From positions 1 to 39,100 of the IMG/VR virus record IMGVR_UViG_3300027996_001566: a stretch of DNA of 39,100 nt; one strand, 5' to 3'. The notes under the pieces were generated by a model. That model was not told where the DNA came from and ran no database searches. It saw only the letters and a list, made by a program, of their open reading frames with translations. The DNA comes from a virus. The number at the start of each line of letters is the position of its first letter. Position 1 is the first letter of the stretch. This document shows positions 28,488 through 35,592 of this stretch, piece after piece. A program made the position numbers and the translations under genes.

Positions 28488-28832
28488 ATGGAAAATCTTA
28501 CAAACTATACTACTTCAGACGAGATGATTACATTCAACGATTATATGAATGTCAAAGATGAATCATTAACAGAAGCGCAAGAAGCGCAATTAGATGATGC
28601 TATTGCACTATTCCTTGCTGAAGGATATGATGCAACTGATTTAGATAGAGAAATGTTAGAGGAAGGGATATTTGGGTCTATTCTCGGAGGTCTTACTGGG
28701 GCTGCATTAGGAAAAAGTGTTGGTAAAATGCTTGCAAAAGTATTGGGTGTTCAAAAGGGTGTTCTTTACGATTTATTAACTTCTCGATTAGTTGGAGCTG
28801 CTATAGGTTCTACCATTGGTAATCGATTCTAA
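28488..28832 (+). CDS. Glycine-zipper protein with capsid-targeting-like N-terminus
   Basis: The 114-aa protein starts at the ATG at 28488; a TTG 33 nt upstream is possible but poorer. Residues 14-20 (ITFNDYM) resemble the T4 capsid-targeting core TYQEFI. Two T4 gp21-type sites follow: L-T-E|A (27-30) and L-E-E|G (57-60). Cleavage at the second would release a ~55-residue C-terminal peptide (GIFGSILGGLTGAALGKSVG and onward). That peptide is rich in spaced glycines and hydrophobic residues, a glycine zipper suited to membrane insertion. The N-terminal half is acidic, like a pro-region. Function is not known; a packaged, possibly membrane-active internal protein is inferred. It precedes the RuvC-like gene by 11 nt. 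Confidence 0.5.
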   Translation: MENLTNYTTSDEMITFNDYMNVKDESLTEAQEAQLDDAIALFLAEGYDATDLDREMLEEGIFGSILGGLTGAALGKSVGKMLAKVLGVQKGVLYDLLTSRLVGAAIGSTIGNRF

Positions 28833-28843
28833 AAACAAAATAC

Positions 28844-29488
28844 ATGGCAATTATTGCAATTGACTTTTCAATTAACTCGACCGCTATTTGCGTTCAACAC
28901 AACAACAAACTAGATTGGTATAACATAGTCTCAAATTTAAACCTTGAGCGGAAGCCGTTTATAGTACATAAAGAATTATCGGAATCTTCAGATAATGTTC
29001 ATATTATTGGATATGATCGAAATAAACCAAAGGATCTTGATTATTCAGCTGAGCAGTCATTTAAGATTGCTAATGCTAATTTACATTCAGATATTATAAT
29101 TAGCGCGTTAGAGCCTTATATTCGTGGGTTTAGTACTATCATAACATTTGAAGGTTATAGTTATGGATCTAAAGGTAATTCATTCATCGATTTAATAGCT
29201 TACAATACATTTCTTAAAACTAAATTAATGATGGAGTGCCAAAATGGCATACAAGTGGTTGCACCAAAATCAGTTAAAAAGGATTTCACTGGAAACGGTA
29301 ATGCTGGTAAACCAATGATGGTAGAAACTTTTAGTAAAAGAACTGATATGATTTTAAAGAATGATCCAGTTCATAATTATGTTTCCAGCCAAAGCTTCGG
29401 AGATAACATTCCAAAACCGATCGATGATTTAGTAGATGCATATGCTATATTAAAATATACTGAATCTCGTATAGGTTCTAAAAGCTAG
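28844..29488 (+). CDS. RuvC-like Holliday junction resolvase / RNase H-fold nuclease
   Basis: The 214-aa protein shows the RuvC arrangement of acidic residues. D7 lies in AIDFSINSTAI (motif I, D-x-S-x-x-S/T). E103 lies in ITFEGYSYG at the end of the central strand. A PKSVKKDFTGNGNAGK segment (141-156) parallels RuvC 'P-x-x-VKK-x-x-TG-x-G-x-A-x-K'. The final IDDLVDAYAI (193-202) supplies D195 and D198. Such enzymes cut branched DNA made during recombination-dependent replication and packaging. T4 itself uses endonuclease VII (gp49) for this, which is unrelated; here a RuvC-type enzyme may take that job. It is followed by the only large non-coding gap in the window and then by the replication genes. 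Confidence 0.75.
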   Translation: MAIIAIDFSINSTAICVQHNNKLDWYNIVSNLNLERKPFIVHKELSESSDNVHIIGYDRNKPKDLDYSAEQSFKIANANLHSDIIISALEPYIRGFSTIITFEGYSYGSKGNSFIDLIAYNTFLKTKLMMECQNGIQVVAPKSVKKDFTGNGNAGKPMMVETFSKRTDMILKNDPVHNYVSSQSFGDNIPKPIDDLVDAYAILKYTESRIGSKS

Positions 29489-29844
29489 TCGGAGGATTTT
29501 ACCCAGAATAATCAAATTATATCATTTAGGAATTTTAATAACAGTCTTTGCTTCAGTACATAACGGGAGATAACTTAGACTGACAGCTCAATGGCTTAGA
29601 CTTTCAACTAGAAGATAGAAAATGGAGTAGAGAGATAGTAACTGTTCTTACTATATTATTTGACTGGAAATTAAAGATAATTATTATATGATCTATTTGA
29701 AGGACAGTTTCAACTTTGCTCACTTCTTTTGAAAATAATTTAAAAATAATTATATTGAAACTTTTCTATTGCAATTACATATAACTAATAACGGTTATAC
29801 CACAATGGATAATCTAGAAATAAAGTAAAATTAATAAAGTAATT
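29489..29844 (+). other. 356-nt non-coding region upstream of gene 32; possible ncRNA or control region
   Basis: This is the only stretch over 300 bases without a gene. I see no open frame over 14 codons starting with ATG on either strand. It contains a 6-bp inverted repeat (CAGTCT 29542-29547 with AGACTG 29577-29582), the 8-mer CTTAGACT twice (29574-29581 and 29595-29602), and an 8-bp inverted repeat with one G-U (AACTGTTC 29640-29647 with GGACAGTT 29702-29709). A purine-rich stretch lies near 29611-29639. The final ~130 nt are very AT-rich and probably hold the promoter and leader of the SSB gene. No tRNA is supported. Confidence 0.5.
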
Positions 29845-30801
29845 ATGAGTACAAACAACACAAACGGAGAATTTGATCTATTTAATCTTTCATTAGAGGA
29901 TTTTCAAAACAACGAACCGGTAGTCGAAAGAGGACCAGGGCTTTACAAAGCAAATCCGACCGAAGGGAAAGACAACGTCTACAGATCAGTGATCAGATTT
30001 CTACCTAACCCAAAAGATCCTAGAAACAGTATTATTAAAAAATATTCGTACTGGCTTGAGGACTCACAGGGTAATGCCGGTTATTTCGACTGTCCAACAA
30101 CAGTAGGAGAAAAATCAATTATTGGCGATACTTACTGGAAGCTTGCAAAAAGCTCTTCGGCATTCGACCAAAAACAAGCTGAAAAAATCAGAAGAAAGGA
30201 ATATTACTTCTCGGTTATTCAAATTGTTAAAGATCCGCAAAGACCGGAACTAGAAGGAACTCTTCAAGTATTTAGATTTCCAAAAACGCTTAAAAAATTC
30301 ATAGATGCTCAAACATCACCATCTGTTGAAGATATTGAATTGAGTAATGCAGAACCATGTAATGTTTTTGATCTTTTCGAAGGTAAAGACTTTTCATTAA
30401 AAGTAACGCTTAAAGGAGGCTATTGGAATTACGATGAATGTAAATTCTTAAAACTATCTCCAGTTCAAGTAGATAAAGTGGCTATGGAAAATAACAACGA
30501 GTGTAAAGCTCAGATTATGGACTATCTAAAAGGTTCTCCAGATTTGACGGTTTATTACTACAAACCATGGAGCGATGAACAAAGAACTAAATTACATACA
30601 ATATTGCAAGACCTTTCAGGTAATCCTGGATCATCTTATAATAATACATCTAATCCACCTTCTACAAAAACCGAACCAACTAATGATAAACCAAAATCTG
30701 CTATGCAACCTAATACAGATTTTGATACATCTAAAACCGATACCAAATCCGAATCAAGTAATGATGAAGATATGGAAAAATGGTTAAACGGAGTTTCGTA
30801 A
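29845..30801 (+). CDS. 32: Single-stranded DNA-binding protein, T4 gp32-like
   Basis: The 318-aa protein matches gp32 (301 aa) in plan. An N-terminal arm is followed by the core (VYRSVIRFLPNPKDP, then KKYSYWLED, YFDCP, and the conserved FSVIQIVKDPQRPELEGTLQVFRFP). Then come a linker rich in Asn, Pro, Ser and Thr, and an acidic C-terminal tail (SSNDEDMEKWLNGVS) that recruits replication and recombination proteins. The T4 zinc-binding set (one His, three Cys) is not present: only one Cys (in FDCP) lies in that region. gp32 coats single strands at the fork and during strand exchange. It is transcribed after a long non-coding leader region and followed by a strong hairpin, which suggests separate, tunable expression from the primase downstream. 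Confidence 0.85.
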   Translation: MSTNNTNGEFDLFNLSLEDFQNNEPVVERGPGLYKANPTEGKDNVYRSVIRFLPNPKDPRNSIIKKYSYWLEDSQGNAGYFDCPTTVGEKSIIGDTYWKLAKSSSAFDQKQAEKIRRKEYYFSVIQIVKDPQRPELEGTLQVFRFPKTLKKFIDAQTSPSVEDIELSNAEPCNVFDLFEGKDFSLKVTLKGGYWNYDECKFLKLSPVQVDKVAMENNNECKAQIMDYLKGSPDLTVYYYKPWSDEQRTKLHTILQDLSGNPGSSYNNTSNPPSTKTEPTNDKPKSAMQPNTDFDTSKTDTKSESSNDEDMEKWLNGVS

Positions 30802-30812
30802 ATAACTTTTTA

Positions 30813-30847
30813 AGTAGCCCTGATTTATTTGATAAGTCAGGGCTATT
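30813..30847 (+). terminator. Strong hairpin after the gp32 gene
   Basis: A 13-bp stem pairs TAGCCCTGATTTA (30815-30827) with TAAGTCAGGGCTA (30833-30845) across a 5-nt loop, with one G-U pair. It sits 13 nt after the SSB stop and 11 nt before the primase start. No good U-tract follows, so it may be a weak terminator or an mRNA-stabilising 3' hairpin that sets gp32 levels above those of the primase. Confidence 0.7.
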
Positions 30848-30856
30848 AGTTTAAAG

Positions 30857-31921
30857 ATGGAAGATAAAAATAACATATCAGCTAGCCTAAAGGAACGATT
30901 ATTAAGCAAGTTACAATATATTCTTAGTAACGAATTTCATGGTGAAAAGGCTAGAATAAAACAAGGATATGATAGAATTAATTTTGCATGTCCTTATTGT
31001 GGAGATTCTTCAGAAAATCAATATAAGAAGCGAGGTAATCTTTATTGGAAATCATTAATGTTTCATTGTTATAATTGTTCTCATCATACGAGTGTAGTTA
31101 ATTTACTAAAAGATCATAATAATGCATTGAATAGTGTTGAAGACGTTACAAGCGTTTTAGATTATATCGCAGAAAATAGAATTGATACAAAACCTATTGA
31201 ATATCTTCAAGTTGGAGTATTTAAAGGTCTATCTGATTTAGCAATAGATAGATCTGAACTTATGAAACTACTTAACTTAGTTGAAATACAAAAAGGTACA
31301 GTTGCATATACATTTGTTAAAAATAAGTTTTTATTGAATAGACACAAACATTTTGCATGGTCAGATAAAAAGAATCAATTATATGTATTCAATCTATCGA
31401 GAGATAACAAAGTAATAGGATACCAAGTAAGAAATTTTGATACTAATCGAGCTAAATATATTAGTTTCACTATTGAAAAAATTTACAACGAAATTAAACG
31501 AGAACTACCTAAAATCGAAGGTATGGAAAAAATCAATACCCTCTCGCTTTATTATAACATATTGATTGTTGATTTAACAAAAACCTTTACAATATTTGAA
31601 GGCCCTTCTGATGCATTATTATATCCAAGGCAATCAATTGCTCTTAGTGGTGTAAATAAAAATTCAGAAATGTTCGATGAAATTCCAGGTGCAAGATATC
31701 TATTTGATAATGATGCAATTGGTAGAAGAACCATGGAAGGAAAACTTAAACGAAAGAAAAGCGTTTTTATGTGGAGAAAATTCATAAAAGAAAATAAATT
31801 AGACAGAGACATTAAAGATTTTAATGACTTAATAAAGTTTTGTTATTTTGATAGAAATACTGCATATAAAAATATAGATAAATACTTTACAACCAGTCCT
31901 TATGACATTCTTAACATTTAA
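30857..31921 (+). CDS. 61: DNA primase, T4 gp61-like
   Basis: The 354-aa protein has an N-terminal zinc-binding domain with C45-P-Y-C48 and C71-Y-N-C74. A TOPRIM-type catalytic core follows: E248 in TIFEGPSDALL, D284 and D286 in YLFDNDAIGRR, then DIKDFNDLI (318-326). Length is close to T4 gp61 (342 aa), and no helicase domain is attached, so it is a stand-alone primase expected to work with a separate helicase (gp41 in T4). It makes RNA primers for lagging-strand synthesis. It starts shortly after the gp32 hairpin and overlaps the next small gene by 20 nt. Confidence 0.8.
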   Translation: MEDKNNISASLKERLLSKLQYILSNEFHGEKARIKQGYDRINFACPYCGDSSENQYKKRGNLYWKSLMFHCYNCSHHTSVVNLLKDHNNALNSVEDVTSVLDYIAENRIDTKPIEYLQVGVFKGLSDLAIDRSELMKLLNLVEIQKGTVAYTFVKNKFLLNRHKHFAWSDKKNQLYVFNLSRDNKVIGYQVRNFDTNRAKYISFTIEKIYNEIKRELPKIEGMEKINTLSLYYNILIVDLTKTFTIFEGPSDALLYPRQSIALSGVNKNSEMFDEIPGARYLFDNDAIGRRTMEGKLKRKKSVFMWRKFIKENKLDRDIKDFNDLIKFCYFDRNTAYKNIDKYFTTSPYDILNI

Positions 31922-32120
31922 TAAATTTGTGAACGAAGAAATAGACGAATTTTTCCAAGAGGCTGATAAACATGGCAACTTGAAACTACCTGTTGATATT
32001 AATTTCAAAAAAATTAATCATCAAAAGAATTCGTTTATGGTCGAGCCTAAAATGAAAACAACTAAAATAAAGCATAAGAAAACCTGGGAAGGTACTAACA
32101 AAGGCAAAAACTTATTTTAA
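31902..32120 (+). CDS. Small basic protein with capsid-targeting-like N-terminus
   Basis: This 72-aa protein begins MTFLTFNKFVNEE, which aligns with the T4 internal-protein targeting sequence MKTYQEFIAE: T-F-N-K-F-V-N-E against T-Y-Q-E-F-I-A-E. A possible protease site, F-Q-E|A, follows at residues 18-21. The remainder is basic (KTTKIKHKKTWEGTNKGK), as in the DNA-associated internal proteins of T4. It overlaps the primase end by 20 nt and its last base is the first base of the next gene. Function is unknown; a small packaged DNA-binding internal protein is inferred. Confidence 0.5.
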   Translation: MTFLTFNKFVNEEIDEFFQEADKHGNLKLPVDINFKKINHQKNSFMVEPKMKTTKIKHKKTWEGTNKGKNLF

Positions 32121-32557
32121 TGGAATTATCTGAAGACAAATTACAAAAAATAGAAACCTTACTTGAGAAGGATCGAAAGGAATGGTCTGATAATATACAA
32201 AAACTAATTAGAAATATTGGAATCGCTGACCGATTATCAGCTGCTCAAGTAGATATGTTATCTTATAGACATATGATAACTGATAAAATAATAGAATTCA
32301 ATATTATGCTTAACAAGAAGCGTTCTAACGATTCTAACTATACAAAAACTAGATATCAATATTATAAGACAAATCATGACGTTAGATTAGATCATAGAGA
32401 AATAATGGAATATATTAAGTCTGATATGTCATTGAGATCTAGAGAAACTGGTCTTATAGAAAACCAAATATCATATTACAAACAAGCGATAGAAACACTT
32501 GATAAAATGGGATTTGCGATTAAAAATAAAATAACAATAGCTACCAATGATATTTGA
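32120..32557 (+). CDS. uvsY: UvsY-like recombination mediator
   Basis: The 145-aa, helical, basic protein corresponds to T4 UvsY (137 aa), which loads the UvsX recombinase onto gp32-coated single strands. The C-terminal part shows the match: RYQYYKTNHD for UvsY RLDYYSGRGD, a helix, then ISYYKQAIETLDKMGFAIKN for UvsY LQYWGILLDF...IKSRGFAIKH. The shared GFAIK lies at residues 131-135. It directly precedes the uvsW-like helicase and overlaps it by 11 nt; uvsY and uvsW are also close in T4. The comparison is from memory, so an alignment would firm it up. Confidence 0.7.
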   Translation: MELSEDKLQKIETLLEKDRKEWSDNIQKLIRNIGIADRLSAAQVDMLSYRHMITDKIIEFNIMLNKKRSNDSNYTKTRYQYYKTNHDVRLDHREIMEYIKSDMSLRSRETGLIENQISYYKQAIETLDKMGFAIKNKITIATNDI

Positions 32558-34061
32558 TTTAACGCATAATGGTAAATTACTTACATTACGAGATGCCAGT
32601 GAGATCGAAATGGATCAACTTAAAATCACATTAACTCGCAAAATCGATAATTGGAGATGGGATCCTAGAGTTAAAAAGGGTTGGTGGAATGGTGAAATTT
32701 CATATTTTCATAGAGGCCAATATGTGCCTGCAGGACTATGGCAAGTGGTAAGAGATATGTGTAAAGACTATGGATACGAATTACAAATTAATGATCTTAA
32801 AGAAAAGTTTGATAGATCAATTAAATTTGAAGAATTTGAATCGTGGGTAAAAGAAAAATTTGAAGGCCACGAACTAACCCCAAGACCTTATCAAATAGAA
32901 ACGGCATATAATATCATTAAAAATAAATGTTGTTTAGCTGAACTGGCTACATCCGCAGGAAAATCACTGATATTATATATTGTGTTAGCTCATCTATTAG
33001 AAACTAAGAAAGCTGAAAAGATTTTAATGATCGTTCCTAATGTAAGCCTTGTGGTTCAAGCAACCGAAGATTTTTATGAATATAATCGAGGATCACTAGA
33101 TTTAGATATTGAGATTCAACAAATATTTGCAGGTTCTAAAATTAGAAAGGGCGCTAATATCGTTATTGGAACTTATCAATCGTTAGTTAAAAAGAAGGAA
33201 GAGTATTTTGATGAATACACAACAGTCATGGTTGATGAAACTCATAAAGCTAAAGCAGTTTCGATTAAAAATATCTTAGAAAAATGCACTAAAGCAGACC
33301 GAGTATTTGGTGTTAGTGGAACCATTCCTAAACCAGATTCATTAGATAGATTAACATTAATGTCTTATACCGGCCCAGTTATATCTAAAATAACAGCAGC
33401 TGAATTAATAAAGGATAATTACATATCTCCAGTTGAGGTTAAAGTAATTGAAATGAATTATGCCCCAGAGTCTGTTAGAGAATCCTTTAAATTTCTTACA
33501 AAAACCCAAGAAGATAGAAAACGACTTTTAAACTTAGAGCAAAACTATGTAATACAAGATAAAACTCGATTAGATTTTGTAACAGATACAGTTCTTAAAA
33601 TAAAGAAGAATCAATTAGTGTTATTCTTCAGAGTTGATTATGGAAGGCTTATGTATGATACTATTCGTAATAAGACAACTAGACGAGTTTTTTATATCGA
33701 TGGAGGCACAGATAAAAACCTAAGAGAAGAATATAAAGCACAGATGGAAGAAGGCGAAGATAAGATCTTAATTGCATCATTTGGAACATTCTCAACAGGA
33801 ATAAATGTAAAAAATCTTCATTATGTTTCGTTAACCGAGTCATTCAAATCTGATGTTATTATTAGACAATCTATTGGCCGTGGTTTAAGAAAGCATGAAA
33901 CTAAAGATAGACTTACTATATTAGATTTTGTAGATGATTTTCGCATACAAGGTTTTATCAATTATCTTTATAGACATTCCAAAGTTCGTCGAGAAATATA
34001 TGATGAACAAAAATTTCCGTATGAAATTAAAAGTATAGATTTGACTAAGATATATAATTAA
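32547..34061 (+). CDS. uvsW: UvsW-type SF2 DNA/RNA helicase
   Basis: The 504-aa protein matches T4 UvsW (503 aa) in length and motifs. RPYQ (113-116) is the Q-like motif. ATSAGKS (134-140) is the Walker A motif. VMVDETHK (228-234) is the DExH box and SGT (257-259) is motif III. GTFSTGINV and QSIGRGLRK (near 440-450) are motifs V and VI. The N-terminal ~100 residues form the UvsW DNA-binding domain (WDPRVKKGWWNG). UvsW unwinds R-loops and branched DNA and drives branch migration, shifting T4 from origin-dependent to recombination-dependent replication. It follows the UvsY-like gene and is the last replication gene here. Confidence 0.9.
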   Translation: MIFDLTHNGKLLTLRDASEIEMDQLKITLTRKIDNWRWDPRVKKGWWNGEISYFHRGQYVPAGLWQVVRDMCKDYGYELQINDLKEKFDRSIKFEEFESWVKEKFEGHELTPRPYQIETAYNIIKNKCCLAELATSAGKSLILYIVLAHLLETKKAEKILMIVPNVSLVVQATEDFYEYNRGSLDLDIEIQQIFAGSKIRKGANIVIGTYQSLVKKKEEYFDEYTTVMVDETHKAKAVSIKNILEKCTKADRVFGVSGTIPKPDSLDRLTLMSYTGPVISKITAAELIKDNYISPVEVKVIEMNYAPESVRESFKFLTKTQEDRKRLLNLEQNYVIQDKTRLDFVTDTVLKIKKNQLVLFFRVDYGRLMYDTIRNKTTRRVFYIDGGTDKNLREEYKAQMEEGEDKILIASFGTFSTGINVKNLHYVSLTESFKSDVIIRQSIGRGLRKHETKDRLTILDFVDDFRIQGFINYLYRHSKVRREIYDEQKFPYEIKSIDLTKIYN

Positions 34062-34079
34062 ACAAAAAATATCTTTACT

Positions 34080-34622
34080 ATGTCTAAAACCACAGGTAAA
34101 TTAAAATACGATTTAGCTTTATCGACTACCACAGTATATGATGCATCTTCAGTTTATATCAATAAATCTGCAGAATTATCTATAAATGGTAATGCTAATC
34201 TAGAGTATAAGACAATCGGTCCATCATATTCATCTAACCTAAACTTAATTCCAACATCTTCACAATCTGCTGGACCTTCTACATATAAAGGTAAAGCATA
34301 TTTATATGTTAGGAATTTAGGACCTTCTACTGCTGCATCTGTTAGAATATCAACATCAACTATCGTAGATAATTCAGATACAACTGGACCAACTGGTGCA
34401 ACACCAGCTGATGGAATTCCTGATAATTATGATCCAAATCAATTTGCAGATTTATCAGTTAATGAATTTGCATTCTTTCCAGTAGCTATTGGTGCATCAA
34501 ATGCAAACCTTCATGTAAGATCAGCATTTGTACCAGGATCTACATTTTGGACAGGAGCAACACATAACGATATTGAATATATGTTATGTTTTACTGATCA
34601 CAATATTGGACCAACATTTTAA
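34080..34622 (+). CDS. Small beta-rich structural hypothetical
   Basis: The 180-aa product is beta-rich and Ser/Thr/Asn-heavy, with an N-terminal repeat-like part (VYINKSAELSINGNANLEY) and a central KAYLYVRNLGPSTAASVRIS. A collagen-like loop (TGPTGATP, encoded at 34383-34406) matches loops in the baseplate proteins. It has no signal peptide or membrane segment. The composition and the loop suggest a virion surface protein, perhaps a head decoration or fibre part. It separates the replication genes from the cluster of putative capsid-targeted proteins. Homology is unknown. Confidence 0.55.
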   Translation: MSKTTGKLKYDLALSTTTVYDASSVYINKSAELSINGNANLEYKTIGPSYSSNLNLIPTSSQSAGPSTYKGKAYLYVRNLGPSTAASVRISTSTIVDNSDTTGPTGATPADGIPDNYDPNQFADLSVNEFAFFPVAIGASNANLHVRSAFVPGSTFWTGATHNDIEYMLCFTDHNIGPTF

Positions 34623-34633
34623 GAATATATAAA
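34623..34633 (+). promoter_or_regulatory. Candidate late-type promoter before the internal-protein cluster
   Basis: GAATATATAAA begins just after the stop codon (TAA at 34620-34622) and ends 19 nt before the next ATG. It matches the GAATATATAA form also found at 1606 and 38185, each just downstream of a gene end and upstream of a new gene. Confidence 0.4.
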
Positions 34634-34652
34634 CTAAACTAAATAATACAAA

Positions 34653-35567
34653 ATGGCACTAGCAAAATTTTCAAAATTTAAAAAAGAAAGATCTGTTATA
34701 AAAGAAGCACGATCTAAAGAGAAAAAAATCAAATCGTTTCAAAAGCTCTTCAATGAGAAGTTAGGTGAACTTGGGTTATCTTCAACAGCAGATTTATCAG
34801 AAGATCAAATTAATAAAGTACTAGCTTCACTAGCAACGGTTAATGAAGATCGTATGAGAGAGATCGAAAAAGATGGAATCATTGCTGGAACTCCTAAACC
34901 TGCAGGAACTGAAGGTGAGGTTGCAAAGAAACATACATTCGATTCACCACAAGTCGTTGATGCTGAATCTGAATCTGATGCTGAAGGTATGAAAGCAGAA
35001 GAATCAGTTAAAGAATCTAAGAAATCAGTTAAAGAAAATGGTACTGAGGGTGAAGATGACGAAGAAAAGGCAGCTCATTATAAAGATGCTGCTAAAGATG
35101 ATTATTCTCAAATAGCTAAACTTAAAAAAGATGCACATGACGATAAAGAATCTGAAGACCATGAAGAGGAAGAGGAAGCTAATGAAGGTACAGTTGAAGA
35201 TATACGAACTAATCTAATTGATAAACCTATAGCAAAAATAAAAGACCTATATAAAAAATATATAGGAAATGACCCTGCAAAAAATATTGCAGGAAATGCT
35301 AAAGCTATGGTTACTATGATTGCAACAATGGCTGCAGAAAATAAAGAACTTGCAAGCAAATTATTAAGTGAATCATCTATAGTTGAAGCCGCGGATATTA
35401 AATCTGATGCTGATTTTGATAAATATGCAGATGACCTTTTAAAGAAGGCACATCCAGATGATTTCGATGAAGCTACTGCTAAAAAAGTTAAAGATGGTCT
35501 TAAGAAAAAGTACAAAGATGATTATGGTGCTATGGTTGGTGCTTTAACATCAGGATTCGGCGGATAA
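34653..35567 (+). CDS. Highly charged putative internal head/core protein
   Basis: The 304-aa protein begins MALAKFSKFKKERS and has a T4 gp21-like cleavage site I-K-E|A at residues 16-19. The first part resembles the T4 capsid-targeting sequence in the spacing of its aromatic residues (KFSKFKKE against TYQEFIAE). A long acidic, Glu/Ser/Lys-rich middle (about 97-180) follows. A second site, I-V-E|A (243-246), precedes a compact C-terminal domain (ADFDKYADDLLKKAHPDDF, then GAMVGALTSGFGG). Charged bodies with multiple I/L-x-E sites are typical of prohead core and internal proteins. The function is inferred; a scaffold-core component or packaged protein is likely. Confidence 0.5.
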   Translation: MALAKFSKFKKERSVIKEARSKEKKIKSFQKLFNEKLGELGLSSTADLSEDQINKVLASLATVNEDRMREIEKDGIIAGTPKPAGTEGEVAKKHTFDSPQVVDAESESDAEGMKAEESVKESKKSVKENGTEGEDDEEKAAHYKDAAKDDYSQIAKLKKDAHDDKESEDHEEEEEANEGTVEDIRTNLIDKPIAKIKDLYKKYIGNDPAKNIAGNAKAMVTMIATMAAENKELASKLLSESSIVEAADIKSDADFDKYADDLLKKAHPDDFDEATAKKVKDGLKKKYKDDYGAMVGALTSGFGG

Positions 35568-35592
35568 ACATTAACAAATTAAATATTATATT

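Noticed and set aside
29489-29500. GGAGG after the resolvase gene as a Shine-Dalgarno site
   Set aside because: No start codon or open frame follows at suitable distance.
29583-29660. tRNA-like string AGCTCAATGG (D-arm-like) in the non-coding gap
   Set aside because: No matching acceptor stem, no five-pair anticodon stem and no T-arm with TTCRA at the right distance.
29640-29709. 70-nt span closed by an 8-bp stem, about tRNA length
   Set aside because: The interior lacks D, anticodon and T arms; kept only as a structural repeat in the non-coding region.
35108-35515. Minus-strand 135-codon frame (and others opposite large genes, such as 21139-21546 and 8963-9307)
   Set aside because: All lie opposite well-supported genes with coding-like composition on the + strand, and no other minus-strand gene is credible here.
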